A DNA stretch of 64,000 nucleotides. Origin: Arachidicoccus terrestris. GTDB lineage: Bacteria; Bacteroidota; Bacteroidia; Chitinophagales; Chitinophagaceae. The notes below the pieces were generated by a model. That model worked only from the letters and a program-made list of their open reading frames with translations, was not told the origin of the DNA and made no database searches. The stretch spans positions 4,526,001 to 4,590,000 of the forward strand of contig NZ_CP083387.1 in the NCBI RefSeq assembly GCF_020042345.1, in the 5' to 3' direction. Below are positions 47,527 to 57,249 of the stretch, piece after piece. The translations under genes and the position numbers were made by a program. Each line of letters opens with the position of its first letter. The stretch's first letter is position 1.

Positions 47527-48801
47527 TTAGTTTTTATATTTAATTTTTGCAATATGCAACTTTTTATCCGAAAACTCAAATCCTTCCAGCACTTTATCTA
47601 ATTGTTCTTTCGTATGTGTTGCCATAACACTCATTCTGATGCGTGCATCTTTCTTAGACACAGCAGGATAGAGAATCGGATTGGTGTAAATACCCTGGTC
47701 TAATAAAATTTTTCCAACCTCGCTGGTCATATGCGGATCACCTATTTTCACCGGTACAATGGCAGATTGAGTCGTTCCTACGTCAAACCCTAAATCCACT
47801 AATCCAGATTTAAGATGATTGATATTCTCCCAAAGCTTAGCCTGCCACTCAGGCTCTTCCTCTAACAATCGGATAGCTGTGGTCACACCGGCGACAGCCG
47901 GTGAAGAAGTTGCAGAGAAGGCATTCTGTCTGGACTGATACTGCAAAAAAGATGATATATTCGGATTGGAGATCACAAATCCCCCAATATTCGCAAATGT
48001 CTTGGAAAAGGTTCCTGTGATAAAATCCACTTTATCTTTCATGTCAAAATGCTGCAAAACCCCCTTGCCTGCCTCTCCTATTACACCGATGCCATGCGCA
48101 TCATCTACCATAATCAATGCGCCATACTGACGGGCCAGAGCATAGATCTCTGGAAGCTTGGCCATATCTCCGTCTTGCGAATAAATACCGTCGATGATAA
48201 TCAGCTTGGTGCGATACTGAGGCTGGACCATCTTGAGTATCCGTTCCAGGTCTTCTAGGTTATTGTGTAAAAACCTTTTAGTATTGGTTAATTGGATACC
48301 TTCATATACACTGGCGTGTACGGCCATGTCGACAATTGCTATATCTTCCTTCTGCAGCAGACTCATAAGAGAAGAGCTATTGGCCGTATATCCGGTATTA
48401 TAAATGATTGCAGAGCCGGGCTCCCTGTCAAAGAAGCGGCACAGCATATCTTCCAGCTCCTTGTGATAACTATAATAACCACCTATTAATGGAGATGCGC
48501 CGGCACCTGTTCCATACTGCTCAATGGCAGCAATGGAAGTTGCCTTGACTTTTGGGTGTTGTGTAAATCCTAAATAATCATTGGAGACAAGACTAACATA
48601 CTCTCTGCTCCCGGTTCCGTCGACATTCTGAATATCAATCAAAGGCCCACAACCACTGTTGCCCAGCAGTCGGTAGTTGAGATGACCACTTTTTTTCATG
48701 TACTGCAGAAACTCGTAATGGACATCTGCCCGCTGCTGTACACTAAAATCTTTAATATTTTCGAAATCTTTAAAAGATGCTTTGGTAAAGTCAATTTTCA
48801 T
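47527..48801 (-). CDS. PLP-dependent alpha-oxoamine synthase (SPT/AONS/KBL superfamily)
   Basis: A 424-residue fold-type I enzyme that condenses an amino acid with an acyl-CoA (or acyl-ACP). Key residues are His162 (stacks on PLP), the DDAH motif at 233-236 and the Schiff-base Lys267 in TGTFSKTFA. The ending of that motif and the overall ~420-residue length fit serine-palmitoyltransferase-like members better than AONS or KBL, but the YGTGAGASPLIGGYYSYH stretch differs from all three, so the amino acid is not fixed. Possible products are sphinganine-type, sulfonolipid-type or other long-chain bases. It is followed immediately by tetR. No other lipid genes are adjacent. Confidence 0.85.
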   Translation of the reverse strand: MKIDFTKASFKDFENIKDFSVQQRADVHYEFLQYMKKSGHLNYRLLGNSGCGPLIDIQNVDGTGSREYVSLVSNDYLGFTQHPKVKATSIAAIEQYGTGAGASPLIGGYYSYHKELEDMLCRFFDREPGSAIIYNTGYTANSSSLMSLLQKEDIAIVDMAVHASVYEGIQLTNTKRFLHNNLEDLERILKMVQPQYRTKLIIIDGIYSQDGDMAKLPEIYALARQYGALIMVDDAHGIGVIGEAGKGVLQHFDMKDKVDFITGTFSKTFANIGGFVISNPNISSFLQYQSRQNAFSATSSPAVAGVTTAIRLLEEEPEWQAKLWENINHLKSGLVDLGFDVGTTQSAIVPVKIGDPHMTSEVGKILLDQGIYTNPILYPAVSKKDARIRMSVMATHTKEQLDKVLEGFEFSDKKLHIAKIKYKN

Positions 48802-50540
48802 AGGGTATAAAAAAGAGTGAATGTAAAATGAGCCAGCCTGGGAAAAGCCATGGGAATATGATCTTCATTTGCCAGACCCAATCGACTCTACAAAATATTA
48901 ATTCATATTTGAGAACGAAAGATACTATAATATTTTGCATTCAGGTAATATTACACGGGGAATTTTTCTCATTAATCAATAATTATTGGGAAGATTTAAA
49001 CATTTCGGAATAATTTCTCTCGAAGTTGTTACTTATTCCGGAAATAATTCCAAGTGGTTTCTTATTATTTTGTATGTCAAACAAAGGACACTTTTGGGGT
49101 TTAACAACGGATAGGTAAGTTCAATGATGCTGCTAGCAGCCGGTTGGGCTTCAAGTTTCAGAAGATGGTTTTGAGAGCCGGGCTTTATTTAGCATAATAG
49201 TTTTGTAAAGGAATACATAATCAATCACTTCTTTGTCAACTGACTATTTCTAAGGTAGCCAGGTCCGGTATCGAATTTATCTGAGCTATGTCGGAAAACA
49301 GCAAGTCCATTGCCTTGTGTTCTAAGAAAGTATCCAAAAGCAATATTCCCGGATAGAACTGGCCGGCAAGCGATGAGGCGATATAGGAAAATCGTCGGAT
49401 CCACAACGACAGCCCATAAACGGACTGGTTTACCCAGGTCAGGCTTGTACCGCTGAAGGATGATTTTGTTATTATTGAGAAGACAGCAATCACAAGCATT
49501 CATTCAAGGCCTGATTAAAAAGAAAAGAAATATCTGATCACCTTATCCCCAAAACAGGAAAGTGTCAGATCAGCAATGCGCCTTTGGGGAGTTCGAGGTC
49601 GGGATTTGCGAAGTACAATTAATACAAACCTTCACCAAAACCATTTTACCTGAAGTTTGTTTAAAGTGCCACAACCCAGAGCGAAATGCCTCATTTAAAA
49701 ATAATATACATTTTCTGGCACATCGGTGAATATGAAAGATAGTATAATCTAATCCGGTAATGGGTAATGCATGATCTATTTAATGAGGAATGCGTCGACA
49801 CTGTTTTCAAATATAATTGATCAATAGACGCCGGGCAACTTCCAAAATGGCAAACGGGAGTCACACGATACCGGTTTTTCCGGGGTTGGTTTAACGGTTT
49901 TGCAGGATAAAAGGCTTCACCAGACAGGGCTTGGAGAAACAATATATTATTACCTAGTATGAGGTAGAGCCTAACTTTAATTAACGCTAAGTAATCTTTG
50001 TAGAGCGGGCGCCAGCTCGAAGCAATTATTTTTCTCTGCAAATGATAACATCAAAACCTTCGTAGGAAGTTTTATCATTTATCATATATTATTTCTTTAA
50101 AAAAATGATTATTAATTTAATATAAACTATTATTTATTATTTAAGTTAAGTAATATAAGTGAATTTTATCTTCATGATACTTCAATCGTATGTATTAAAA
50201 TGCCATACGGAAAGTGGTGATAGAATATTAAATATATATCAAATGAGTGATATAATTAATTGATTATCAAAATTAAACAGAATAGTAAATATGAATCTAT
50301 GCCGGGGCAATATTTAGTTTATATTTAATTAACGTTTGTATATTATTAATTATTAACTTATTATGATTAAAACTGGTTGAATGTTGTTAAATGAATAAGC
50401 CTGCCGCCGGCTTGAATTTCTTGTTATTGTCTTTTTTTAAAAAGTTGGATACCAGCCGTTTGCATAATATAATGCATAAGTTTAAGTAATTGATATATTT
50501 GGTTGATAATTAATATATTAATGATAGCTGAAATATGGTG
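48802..50540. other. Long gene-poor stretch
   Basis: About 1.7 kb without a supported gene. The part 50060-50535 is extremely AT-rich, while 49100-50050 has ordinary composition with fragments of open frame on the minus strand (49225-49503, 49236-49499, 49691-50041) that have no recognised domain. An inverted repeat GGAATAA/TTATTCC lies near 49003-49050. It may hold a decayed gene, an untranslated regulatory region or an RNA gene. Confidence 0.4.
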
Positions 50541-51296
50541 TCACTGTTGCCTGTATACAAACTTTTTGTTCTGAAGCAGGATTGTGTCAGCAACTTCCAG
50601 CAGTTTTACATCCGGGGGCGAATATCTTTTCGGCGTATTGCTGGTGAACTTCCAACAACTCCCGCTACTGTATATGAACAAATCGGCAACGTGGAGCTCT
50701 ATTTGTCCGTCTTTAATATCTATAAGAAATTGATTGCGCCCTCTATATGTCAGAATCTCTTGACTGGCACTGTTTATTGTGTATCTGCGAAAGCCGGCTG
50801 TATTGAGCATGGCGATCTCCAGCCCACTGCAACCTGACCCATAGAAGTTTGACGAGTCTCTGTTAATCAAGGTGTATGTCCCGTCTTTATTTGCCGCAAT
50901 ATCGCAAATCACTGTATCCTTCAAGGAAGGGAAATGGATGAATAAGGCAATCGGACCCGGCAAGATTTTAAGGATACTATTACCGGGTGGTTCTTCCAAC
51001 GTCTGGGTGCCGGTATATTGCTTAAAATCATGGAGCAGTTTTTCCGGAAAATCCTCCCCAAAAAAATCAGGCCATGATTTTCCATAAGCCCAGTATTTTA
51101 AGACGCCGCCGATAATATTCCTGTCTGCGGTGCTGCCTTGATTTGTGTACAGTGTCGGCGCCTCATAATAAACCGTATTGGAAAGGAAATAGGTACCCTG
51201 TTTTACATTAATTTTCTGAATGTCATCATTCTTTTTGCATCCGAAGCTCACTAAAATAAGTGAAAGGAGTAAACATGGAAGTAGATCTTTTTTCAT
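50541..51296 (-). CDS. Hypothetical lipoprotein
   Basis: A 251-residue lipoprotein with a classic signal ending in SFGC (Cys20) followed by Lys-Lys-Asn. The mature part is beta-rich, with many Thr/Ser/Tyr/Asp residues and no catalytic motif I recognise. Three Cys residues in the mature part may form disulfides. It stands alone on the minus strand, convergent with nothing, and the region after its stop is AT-rich without a clear terminator. Confidence 0.75.
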   Translation of the reverse strand: MKKDLLPCLLLSLILVSFGCKKNDDIQKINVKQGTYFLSNTVYYEAPTLYTNQGSTADRNIIGGVLKYWAYGKSWPDFFGEDFPEKLLHDFKQYTGTQTLEEPPGNSILKILPGPIALFIHFPSLKDTVICDIAANKDGTYTLINRDSSNFYGSGCSGLEIAMLNTAGFRRYTINSASQEILTYRGRNQFLIDIKDGQIELHVADLFIYSSGSCWKFTSNTPKRYSPPDVKLLEVADTILLQNKKFVYRQQ

Positions 51297-51601
51297 CCAT
51301 CTTTTTATGTAAAAATAAGTTTAATTTATATCACTAAGCGATTTATTTATATATGGATTCGAAGAAGTGACCATGCTGCCAATCGTAAAGTTTTTAAAGT
51401 CGCCAATACGCTGATGGCACATTTAAGCGAAGTGTACATTTATACGCGTTGCATAATAATCCACCGAAGGATCAGTGGGATAGCTATCTGAATCTTGGAT
51501 TGGATGGGCATTGCGATGTAGTCCGTTTATGATTTACCGGCGCTTGCTAAGAGAGAAGATAGACAAGTGTGCCGCCTGCCCTCAAAAATCGCGGAAATTT
51601 C
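51297..51601. other. Region between the lipoprotein and the ABC-F gene
   Basis: Divergent intergenic stretch of about 470 bases (51297-51763). Apart from the promoter at 51602-51632, nothing was recognised. Confidence 0.4.
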
Positions 51602-51632
51602 TTTGGGAACGTCGAAATTTGGTATAGCTTTG
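51602..51632 (+). promoter_or_regulatory. Promoter of the ABC-F gene
   Basis: TTTG (51602-51605), a 19-base spacer and TAGCTTTG (51625-51632) together match the -33/-7 consensus for Bacteroidota very well. Start near 51638, with a ~125-base leader, long enough to hold leader-based regulation. Confidence 0.7.
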
Positions 51633-51763
51633 CAACGCAACAATAAAGCATACCGCAATGAAAATGTAATTTCTTTTCCATATATGACAACCGGCTGAGG
51701 CAGCTGGTATATGTTCGTTTACCGGGTGCAGCGTACATGCCGTACTTTGAAAGAAAAGAAATT

Positions 51764-53395
51764 ATGTTGCAACTTCATCAACTTGCCTATGGGCATCCCA
51801 ACGGAGATATTTTATTTCAACAGCTAGATTATACGCTCACGGCAGGGCTAACCGGACTTACGGGTCCCAACGGATGTGGTAAATCTACCCTGCTCAGACT
51901 CATGGCTGGTCATATTCTGCCGACAGAAGGCCGGATTGAAGCCATGGAGATACCCTACTATGTTCCGCAGCATTATGGACAGTTTGACCATTTAACGATA
52001 GCTGCGGTCCTTCAAATCGAAAAACCACTAAAAGCCTTGCAGGCGATATTGGCAGGAGATACCTCCGAGCAACATTTCACAGCGCTGGATGACGGCTGGG
52101 ATCTGGAAGAAAGGCTGCAGAAAGTCTTTCACCTTTGGGGACTTAGCACAATCAGGCCGCAACAGTCTTTTGGTGCGTTAAGCGGTGGTATGAAAACCAA
52201 AGTCCTGCTGAGTGGTCTTTGTTTACATAACCCCAGGTGCATATTACTGGACGAACCCACTAATCATTTAGATGGAACCGGGCGCAAATTGCTTTATCAA
52301 TATTTAGATGGGTTTAAAGGCGCCGCCCTTATTGTGAGTCATGACAGGGTCTTACTGGAGAAAATGTCGACCATTGTTGTACTTCAAAAAGAAGGGTTCA
52401 CGACCTATGGAGGCAATTACAGCTTTTACATGCAGGAGCTGGACAAACAAAAAAACGCTCTGCAGCAGCAACTTAAATCCAGATCACAATCTCTCAAACA
52501 GGCAGAAGAAATACGCCGGCAAGTGATACAGCGTAGACAAAAGTTGGATAGCCGGGGAAAAGGGAAGCAGCAAAAAGCGGGTCTGCCGACTATTTTGCAG
52601 CATTCCCTTCAAAATAAGGCAGAAAACAGTACGGCCAGACTGGACGGCGGCCACAGAGAGAAAATAGAGCAGCTGAAGTCAGACGTAAAAGCCCTTAAAG
52701 AACAAGATAAAAACCATGCGGGGATGCGGTTGGCCATCCCCGGTTCAGACCTGCACAGTGGCAAGCTTCTGGTAGAAGCCAAAGATCTGACATTTTCCTA
52801 TGCGCCTACAGCCGTCCCTGTCTGGAACGTTCCGCTGAACTTCAGTCTATACAGTTCAGACAGATGGGTAATTGCCGGCGATAACGGCAGCGGTAAATCC
52901 ACTTTAATGCAACTTATTCATAATCAGGTTAAACCAACAAGTGGTATATTATATATAGCTGATGCCACCATACTGCATTTAGATCAGCATTATCAGATCA
53001 TAGATGATGCGTTAAGTGTAATGGAACAGGCTGATGGCTGTAAGCATTCCGCTACCCTTACTCATGAAGTCGGTATTGCTCTTACCCGGTTTTTATTTAC
53101 CCCCGATTATTGGGACAAACCCTGTCATACTTTGAGCGGAGGAGAACGTATGCGTCTGGCTTTATGTTGTCTCTATTTGAAAAAAGAGGCGGCAGATATA
53201 CTGCTACTTGATGAACCGACCAACAATCTGGATCTCGACAACCTGGCTATTTTAACGCAGGTAATAGCCGCTTTCAAAGGAACCTTACTGGTAACATCGC
53301 ATGATCCACTGTTTTTGGAACAAATCGGAGTGACTCATGCACTTAGCATGGATGAAGGCGGCAAGGTCGTCGCACTGGAAAAAACATCGAGTTGA
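51764..53395 (+). CDS. ABC-F family ATPase
   Basis: A 543-residue soluble protein with two ABC ATPase domains and no membrane part, as in ribosome-associated ABC-F translation factors and antibiotic-resistance proteins. Domain 1 has Walker A GPNGCGKST at 34-42, signature LSGGM at 139-143 and Walker B ILLDEP at 160-165. Domain 2 has GDNGSGKST at 372-380, LSGGERMRLALCC and LLLDEPTNNLD. The interdomain linker (about 220-335) is long, basic and Gln/Lys-rich, likely a coiled-coil reaching the ribosome. The start at 51764 gives the first beta-strand directly. The subfamily is not assignable by eye; no drug-resistance gene is nearby. Confidence 0.92.
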   Translation: MLQLHQLAYGHPNGDILFQQLDYTLTAGLTGLTGPNGCGKSTLLRLMAGHILPTEGRIEAMEIPYYVPQHYGQFDHLTIAAVLQIEKPLKALQAILAGDTSEQHFTALDDGWDLEERLQKVFHLWGLSTIRPQQSFGALSGGMKTKVLLSGLCLHNPRCILLDEPTNHLDGTGRKLLYQYLDGFKGAALIVSHDRVLLEKMSTIVVLQKEGFTTYGGNYSFYMQELDKQKNALQQQLKSRSQSLKQAEEIRRQVIQRRQKLDSRGKGKQQKAGLPTILQHSLQNKAENSTARLDGGHREKIEQLKSDVKALKEQDKNHAGMRLAIPGSDLHSGKLLVEAKDLTFSYAPTAVPVWNVPLNFSLYSSDRWVIAGDNGSGKSTLMQLIHNQVKPTSGILYIADATILHLDQHYQIIDDALSVMEQADGCKHSATLTHEVGIALTRFLFTPDYWDKPCHTLSGGERMRLALCCLYLKKEAADILLLDEPTNNLDLDNLAILTQVIAAFKGTLLVTSHDPLFLEQIGVTHALSMDEGGKVVALEKTSS

Positions 53396-54221
53396 ACAAA
53401 TTGTTACCAATATACCGGCGATTTTATAATCAGCCGCCACTATCCTACCTTTGTAATCCAGAAGATCCGAACCCTTAATGCACGAATTGCATCACCATCA
53501 AATTTGTAAGCCATGACGTTGAGAATACACAGAACCGTTCCGGTAATGCCGTCTATTCCGCCATTTAATTGGGGTGGTCTTATTAAAATGATCAGGAAAA
53601 TACTAGACAATTGGCGATAACACCCGATCAGCCTATCATCCACCCGTATGGACTACCTTTTTCTTAGCAGCGGCAGTTTACCGGGGTATTATCATTAGAG
53701 CAGGATTTCCAGATGTCCGAAAACTTAGACGGAGGGCGGTGCCTAACGGTAATAGCAGTATCCTTGCCGGTATATGCTGTATGCCGGCCACAAAGCGTCC
53801 GGATTTGTGATGTCTGCCTTAATACCGGACAGGCCTTTCCGGTATTAATCATCGTTTATAATTTATATCCTTTGCTGTTTCCCTTGCCAGTTTGTACAAT
53901 TCTTTTGCGCGCCAATATACCAATGTTTCATTGGTTATTTGCTTAATGAATTAGATATTACCGGGAATTCCCTACACCGCCATCTGGCAAAAGATGAACT
54001 CCTTAGGCCGATTTCCAGATCTGTAACGGGGCATGTCGGGGAAAATCCCGTCCGTGGATCCCCAAAAATCCCTTTTTTAGGGGAGAGACAAAAAACCAGT
54101 CTTTTCGGGATTGTCTGGCTTTGAATAAGGACAGAACTTCGCATTACAAATCAGCAAAATAAGAAAAGCCAGCCAGTATAAGCCTTCAGCAATCAGAAGT
54201 TACAATCAGAAAAACAAGATC
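53396..54221. other. Intergenic region before the OmpA-domain gene
   Basis: About 830 bases. A TACCTTTG -7-type box at 53446-53453 lacks a -33 element. The clearest structure is the inverted repeat at 53819-53848. ORFs here (53440-53643 minus, 53713-53946 plus) have no recognisable content. Confidence 0.4.
53819..53848. repeat. 10-bp perfect inverted repeat
   Basis: TTAATACCGG and CCGGTATTAA are exact inverted copies with a 10-base spacer that itself contains AGGCCT. It has no T run. It may be an operator, an RNA hairpin or a mobile-element end. Confidence 0.5.
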
Positions 54222-55490
54222 ATGAAACAGAATCTAAAAAACGGCAATATCAGAGGTGCCTTTTTAGCGGTGGTAGCAACACTTACTCTTCTTGCATCCA
54301 TAACATCATGTCCAGTCCAGGCACAACTCTGGAAAAAAGTAAAGGACCGGGTAAAACGGACCATAGAAAATAAAGTCACCCAAAAATCAGAAGACGTGAC
54401 AAATAAAACAATGGATAAAGCCGAGGTCGCCATCCAGGGGAAAAAGCCTGCAGATGCAGGCAGCGGTGCTGTAGGGGGTGGCCAAAGTAGTCCATCCTCC
54501 ATTTCTACGCCACAAGCAACTGTCAGCGATTACAGAAGTTATGATTTTGTACCGGGAGACAAGATTATTTTCGAGCCGGATATACGGCAGGAAGCAGATG
54601 CAGAACTACCTGCCCGTTTTAAGCTCATCAAAGGGAATGCAGAAATCCAGAGTTATGAAGGCGATAAGCTTCTTCACCTGGATAAGGGTGCCCGCATGAT
54701 CATTTCTCCTTTGATGTCGACAGAAAATTATCTGCCCGCGCAATTTACGGTGGAATTTGATATGTCTTATGAAGTCAATGATTCCTACATGAGGTATGTC
54801 AATTATTTCGATGTGGATTTCCAAAAATCAGATAAACAGTTCGATGCGCCACTCTATCAATTCCGGATCACGAGTGGTTCTGGATGCGAGTGGGGAGACG
54901 GTGGGCATATTCATCTGCCGGAAAGCCTGGCCCGGACACTTGCTGCGGATGGTAGCTGGCACCATATCGCTATTTACATCAATAAGAATATCGGCAAGGT
55001 CTATATTGATCAATACCGCGTAGCGGCTTCTAATACGCTGGCTACCGGAGCCGGTAAAATGGCAGTCGGCACCGATGGGAGATATGGCATTAAGATCAAA
55101 AACTTCCGTTTAGCAGCAGGAGGGTCTGACAAATATAACAAGGTGGTAACAGATGGTAAATTTATAACGCATGGAATCTTGTTTGATGTAGCTAAAGCTA
55201 CCATTAAACCACAATCTGCCGGAACGCTCAATGAAGTGGTTAAAATGATGCAGGCACACCCGGCACTCAGGTTTGAAATAGACGGCCATACCGATAATGA
55301 TGGCTCAGATGAAACCAACCTGAAATTGTCTGAAGAGCGGGCTGCTGCTGTAAAAAAAGCGCTGGTCCAGATGGGTATCGCCCAGGACAGACTCACTACT
55401 AAAGGGATGGGTGAGCGCCAACCTATTGACAGCAATGATACCCAGGAAGGGAAGGCCAATAACCGGCGGGTAGAGTTTATCAAAATCTAG
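54222..55490 (+). CDS. OmpA-domain outer-membrane/periplasmic protein
   Basis: A 422-residue exported protein that probably ties the outer membrane to peptidoglycan. The signal peptide runs to about residue 35 (AlaGlnAla-Gln), and a Cys within SITSC could make it a lipoprotein instead. A positively charged Lys/Thr/Glu region and Ser/Gly-rich linker (about 40-95) are followed by a beta-sandwich that looks LamG-like (about 130-300). A C-terminal OmpA peptidoglycan-binding domain (about 315-422) includes FEIDGHTDNDG near residue 350 and the terminal NRRVEFIKI. Head gene of a three-gene cluster. Confidence 0.85.
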   Translation: MKQNLKNGNIRGAFLAVVATLTLLASITSCPVQAQLWKKVKDRVKRTIENKVTQKSEDVTNKTMDKAEVAIQGKKPADAGSGAVGGGQSSPSSISTPQATVSDYRSYDFVPGDKIIFEPDIRQEADAELPARFKLIKGNAEIQSYEGDKLLHLDKGARMIISPLMSTENYLPAQFTVEFDMSYEVNDSYMRYVNYFDVDFQKSDKQFDAPLYQFRITSGSGCEWGDGGHIHLPESLARTLAADGSWHHIAIYINKNIGKVYIDQYRVAASNTLATGAGKMAVGTDGRYGIKIKNFRLAAGGSDKYNKVVTDGKFITHGILFDVAKATIKPQSAGTLNEVVKMMQAHPALRFEIDGHTDNDGSDETNLKLSEERAAAVKKALVQMGIAQDRLTTKGMGERQPIDSNDTQEGKANNRRVEFIKI

Positions 55491-55579
55491 TGCGGTGCGG
55501 GCATTCCATCTGTTAAAATCAGGTAATGTATCAATAGTTATTTAAAGTCGATCTGATGTTTTTACTATTCAGTATAGCC

Positions 55580-56272
55580 ATGAGCCATCCAAGGAATGTA
55601 TTACTGCTCTGCATCTGTTTAACCTGTGCCCTGCTGGTGGTAAGTTGCAGCAAATCTGATGCTCCCGTTAGTGACAAAGACGGTAATGATCTGCCCGGGC
55701 ATATCAGCGGCATGGGGCCTTCGACGGAAGCCCTTCAGGGACAACTCTTCCATTTTAGCGCCGGCGTAGCCATTGACGGAGGTATAAAAGGTGTTTCAGC
55801 ACTTGAGTCACAGGGGGACTATTGTCAGGTCATAGGCAGCGGCAGCTTTGTTTTGATATCCATGGAACTAGTGAACAATACAGGTAAAGATACTTTACTG
55901 GTATTGCCTGCCGGTCTTAGTTTTGCATCTCAAAGCCTGGAAGACCAAAATGGTCTTCTGATACAGGACGTGCCTGTATACCTGGCAAAAAACACCTCCT
56001 GCAAAGTTTTGTTATATACCTATTGCCTCAACGAACATCGCCATGCCAGCAGCGATGAAAGTAGGTATGACTTTGGCCCTGTATGCAATGCGGCTCCTAT
56101 CAAAGAGTTAATCCAACTGCTGGCAGACAAAAAAGTAAATCTGGCTCCCGGAGAAAAGGCCAGTCTTGACGGGGCTATGGGAGATATCCAGCTTTGGATC
56201 TGGCAGATTACGGATGGCGAAGGTTTAACAGCCAGTGATAAACAACGTATCAGCGTACTAGAGAATAAGTAA
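55580..56272 (+). CDS. Hypothetical lipoprotein (cluster with OmpA-domain gene)
   Basis: A 230-residue lipoprotein using the ATG at 55580; the in-frame start at 55556 adds only a hydrophobic octapeptide. The signal ends in VVSC, then Ser-Lys-Ser. The mature part has many Gly/Asp/Leu residues, and a Tyr-Cys-Leu-Asn-Glu-His segment near 155 is the most distinctive feature. I do not recognise a family. Spacing of 89 bases after the OmpA-domain gene suggests co-transcription. Confidence 0.7.
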   Translation: MSHPRNVLLLCICLTCALLVVSCSKSDAPVSDKDGNDLPGHISGMGPSTEALQGQLFHFSAGVAIDGGIKGVSALESQGDYCQVIGSGSFVLISMELVNNTGKDTLLVLPAGLSFASQSLEDQNGLLIQDVPVYLAKNTSCKVLLYTYCLNEHRHASSDESRYDFGPVCNAAPIKELIQLLADKKVNLAPGEKASLDGAMGDIQLWIWQITDGEGLTASDKQRISVLENK

Positions 56273-56319
56273 ATAACTACATCAGCCACAATACAAATTA
56301 AAACGATAAACTTACAATC

Positions 56320-57180
56320 ATGACCTATACCTATCTTTTTAAAAGACCCGTTTCCATATGGCGGGTGACACTGCTAATAACCATTACCTCTTTTATAATG
56401 AGCAGCTGCTCGAAATCCGCCGCCAGTAGCGGGAGCGGCGACAATAAGGGCAGCGATCAGAGATCCGGTGACAGCAATTCAACCCATAAAAGCCTAGGCT
56501 ATATGCCCGATCAACAAGGAACGGTATTAACGTATACGATCGTCTCAGGCGACGAGATCGGTGCCAGTGCCCGAATTAATTATTTAGATATACATGACTC
56601 CGCCGGCTATCGCGTCGCAGCGGCAGAAGCTGTCGTTGCGGGTATTAAGCTCTATCCATCTGCCAGGTATAATGAAGAGTACACCTACTCCACCTCCTAT
56701 TTCGCTACTGCCTATTATGACGCCCTTCAGCTACTGGCCTCCACATTTAATAGTTTTACCCATCAGGAAACACCTCTTACGATGAAACTACCCCATAAAG
56801 ACGCACTGCATAAGGTTGCATTTCCGACGACGGTTACGGCGACCTGGCATGGTGTCAAAGATGAAGACGGTACTGTGACCGACAGCAAGATGAAACAAAC
56901 TGTTCAGGAAGGCGTCATTGATTCATCGGCCGTCATACAAACAGCAGCGGGGACTTATAAAGATTGCATCCGGGTCCACTATTTAAAAAGTCAGCAACGT
57001 ATTATTTCCATCAGTTCGCCTGATGGAGACTACACCGTAGACAATACCGTCCATTTCGATATTATGGTATGGATGGCCAAGGGGGTGGGCGCGGTGAAAA
57101 CCATAGAGCTCAATCTGGATACCGGCCTCTCTACAGTCACAGATCTGACGAAAATCGAGCAGCCCGGCAATGCAGATTAA
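56320..57180 (+). CDS. Hypothetical lipoprotein with Ser/Gly-rich linker
   Basis: A 286-residue lipoprotein, signal ending in MSSC, then a ~25-residue Ser/Gly/Asn/Asp-rich linker (residues 34-60) typical of surface-exposed lipoproteins. The folded part (about 65-280) is beta-rich; no enzymatic motif seen. Its N-terminal layout resembles the previous gene's, which may mean a shared surface location. Convergent with the GH2 gene. Confidence 0.7.
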   Translation: MTYTYLFKRPVSIWRVTLLITITSFIMSSCSKSAASSGSGDNKGSDQRSGDSNSTHKSLGYMPDQQGTVLTYTIVSGDEIGASARINYLDIHDSAGYRVAAAEAVVAGIKLYPSARYNEEYTYSTSYFATAYYDALQLLASTFNSFTHQETPLTMKLPHKDALHKVAFPTTVTATWHGVKDEDGTVTDSKMKQTVQEGVIDSSAVIQTAAGTYKDCIRVHYLKSQQRIISISSPDGDYTVDNTVHFDIMVWMAKGVGAVKTIELNLDTGLSTVTDLTKIEQPGNAD

Positions 57181-57249
57181 ACCAGTCATATCCTATTTCC
57201 CAACACAACCGGAAACTTAAGCATACAACGTTGTAAGCTTTTGCTGTGA

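Noticed and set aside
49225-49503. Two overlapping minus-strand ORFs in the gene-poor stretch
   Set aside because: Content in the two frames is unrelated and unrecognised; they may be traces of a decayed gene but cannot be supported.
53713-53946. Plus-strand ORF of 77 codons with Cys- and Val-rich content
   Set aside because: It crosses the inverted repeat at 53819-53848 and shows no similarity to a known family.
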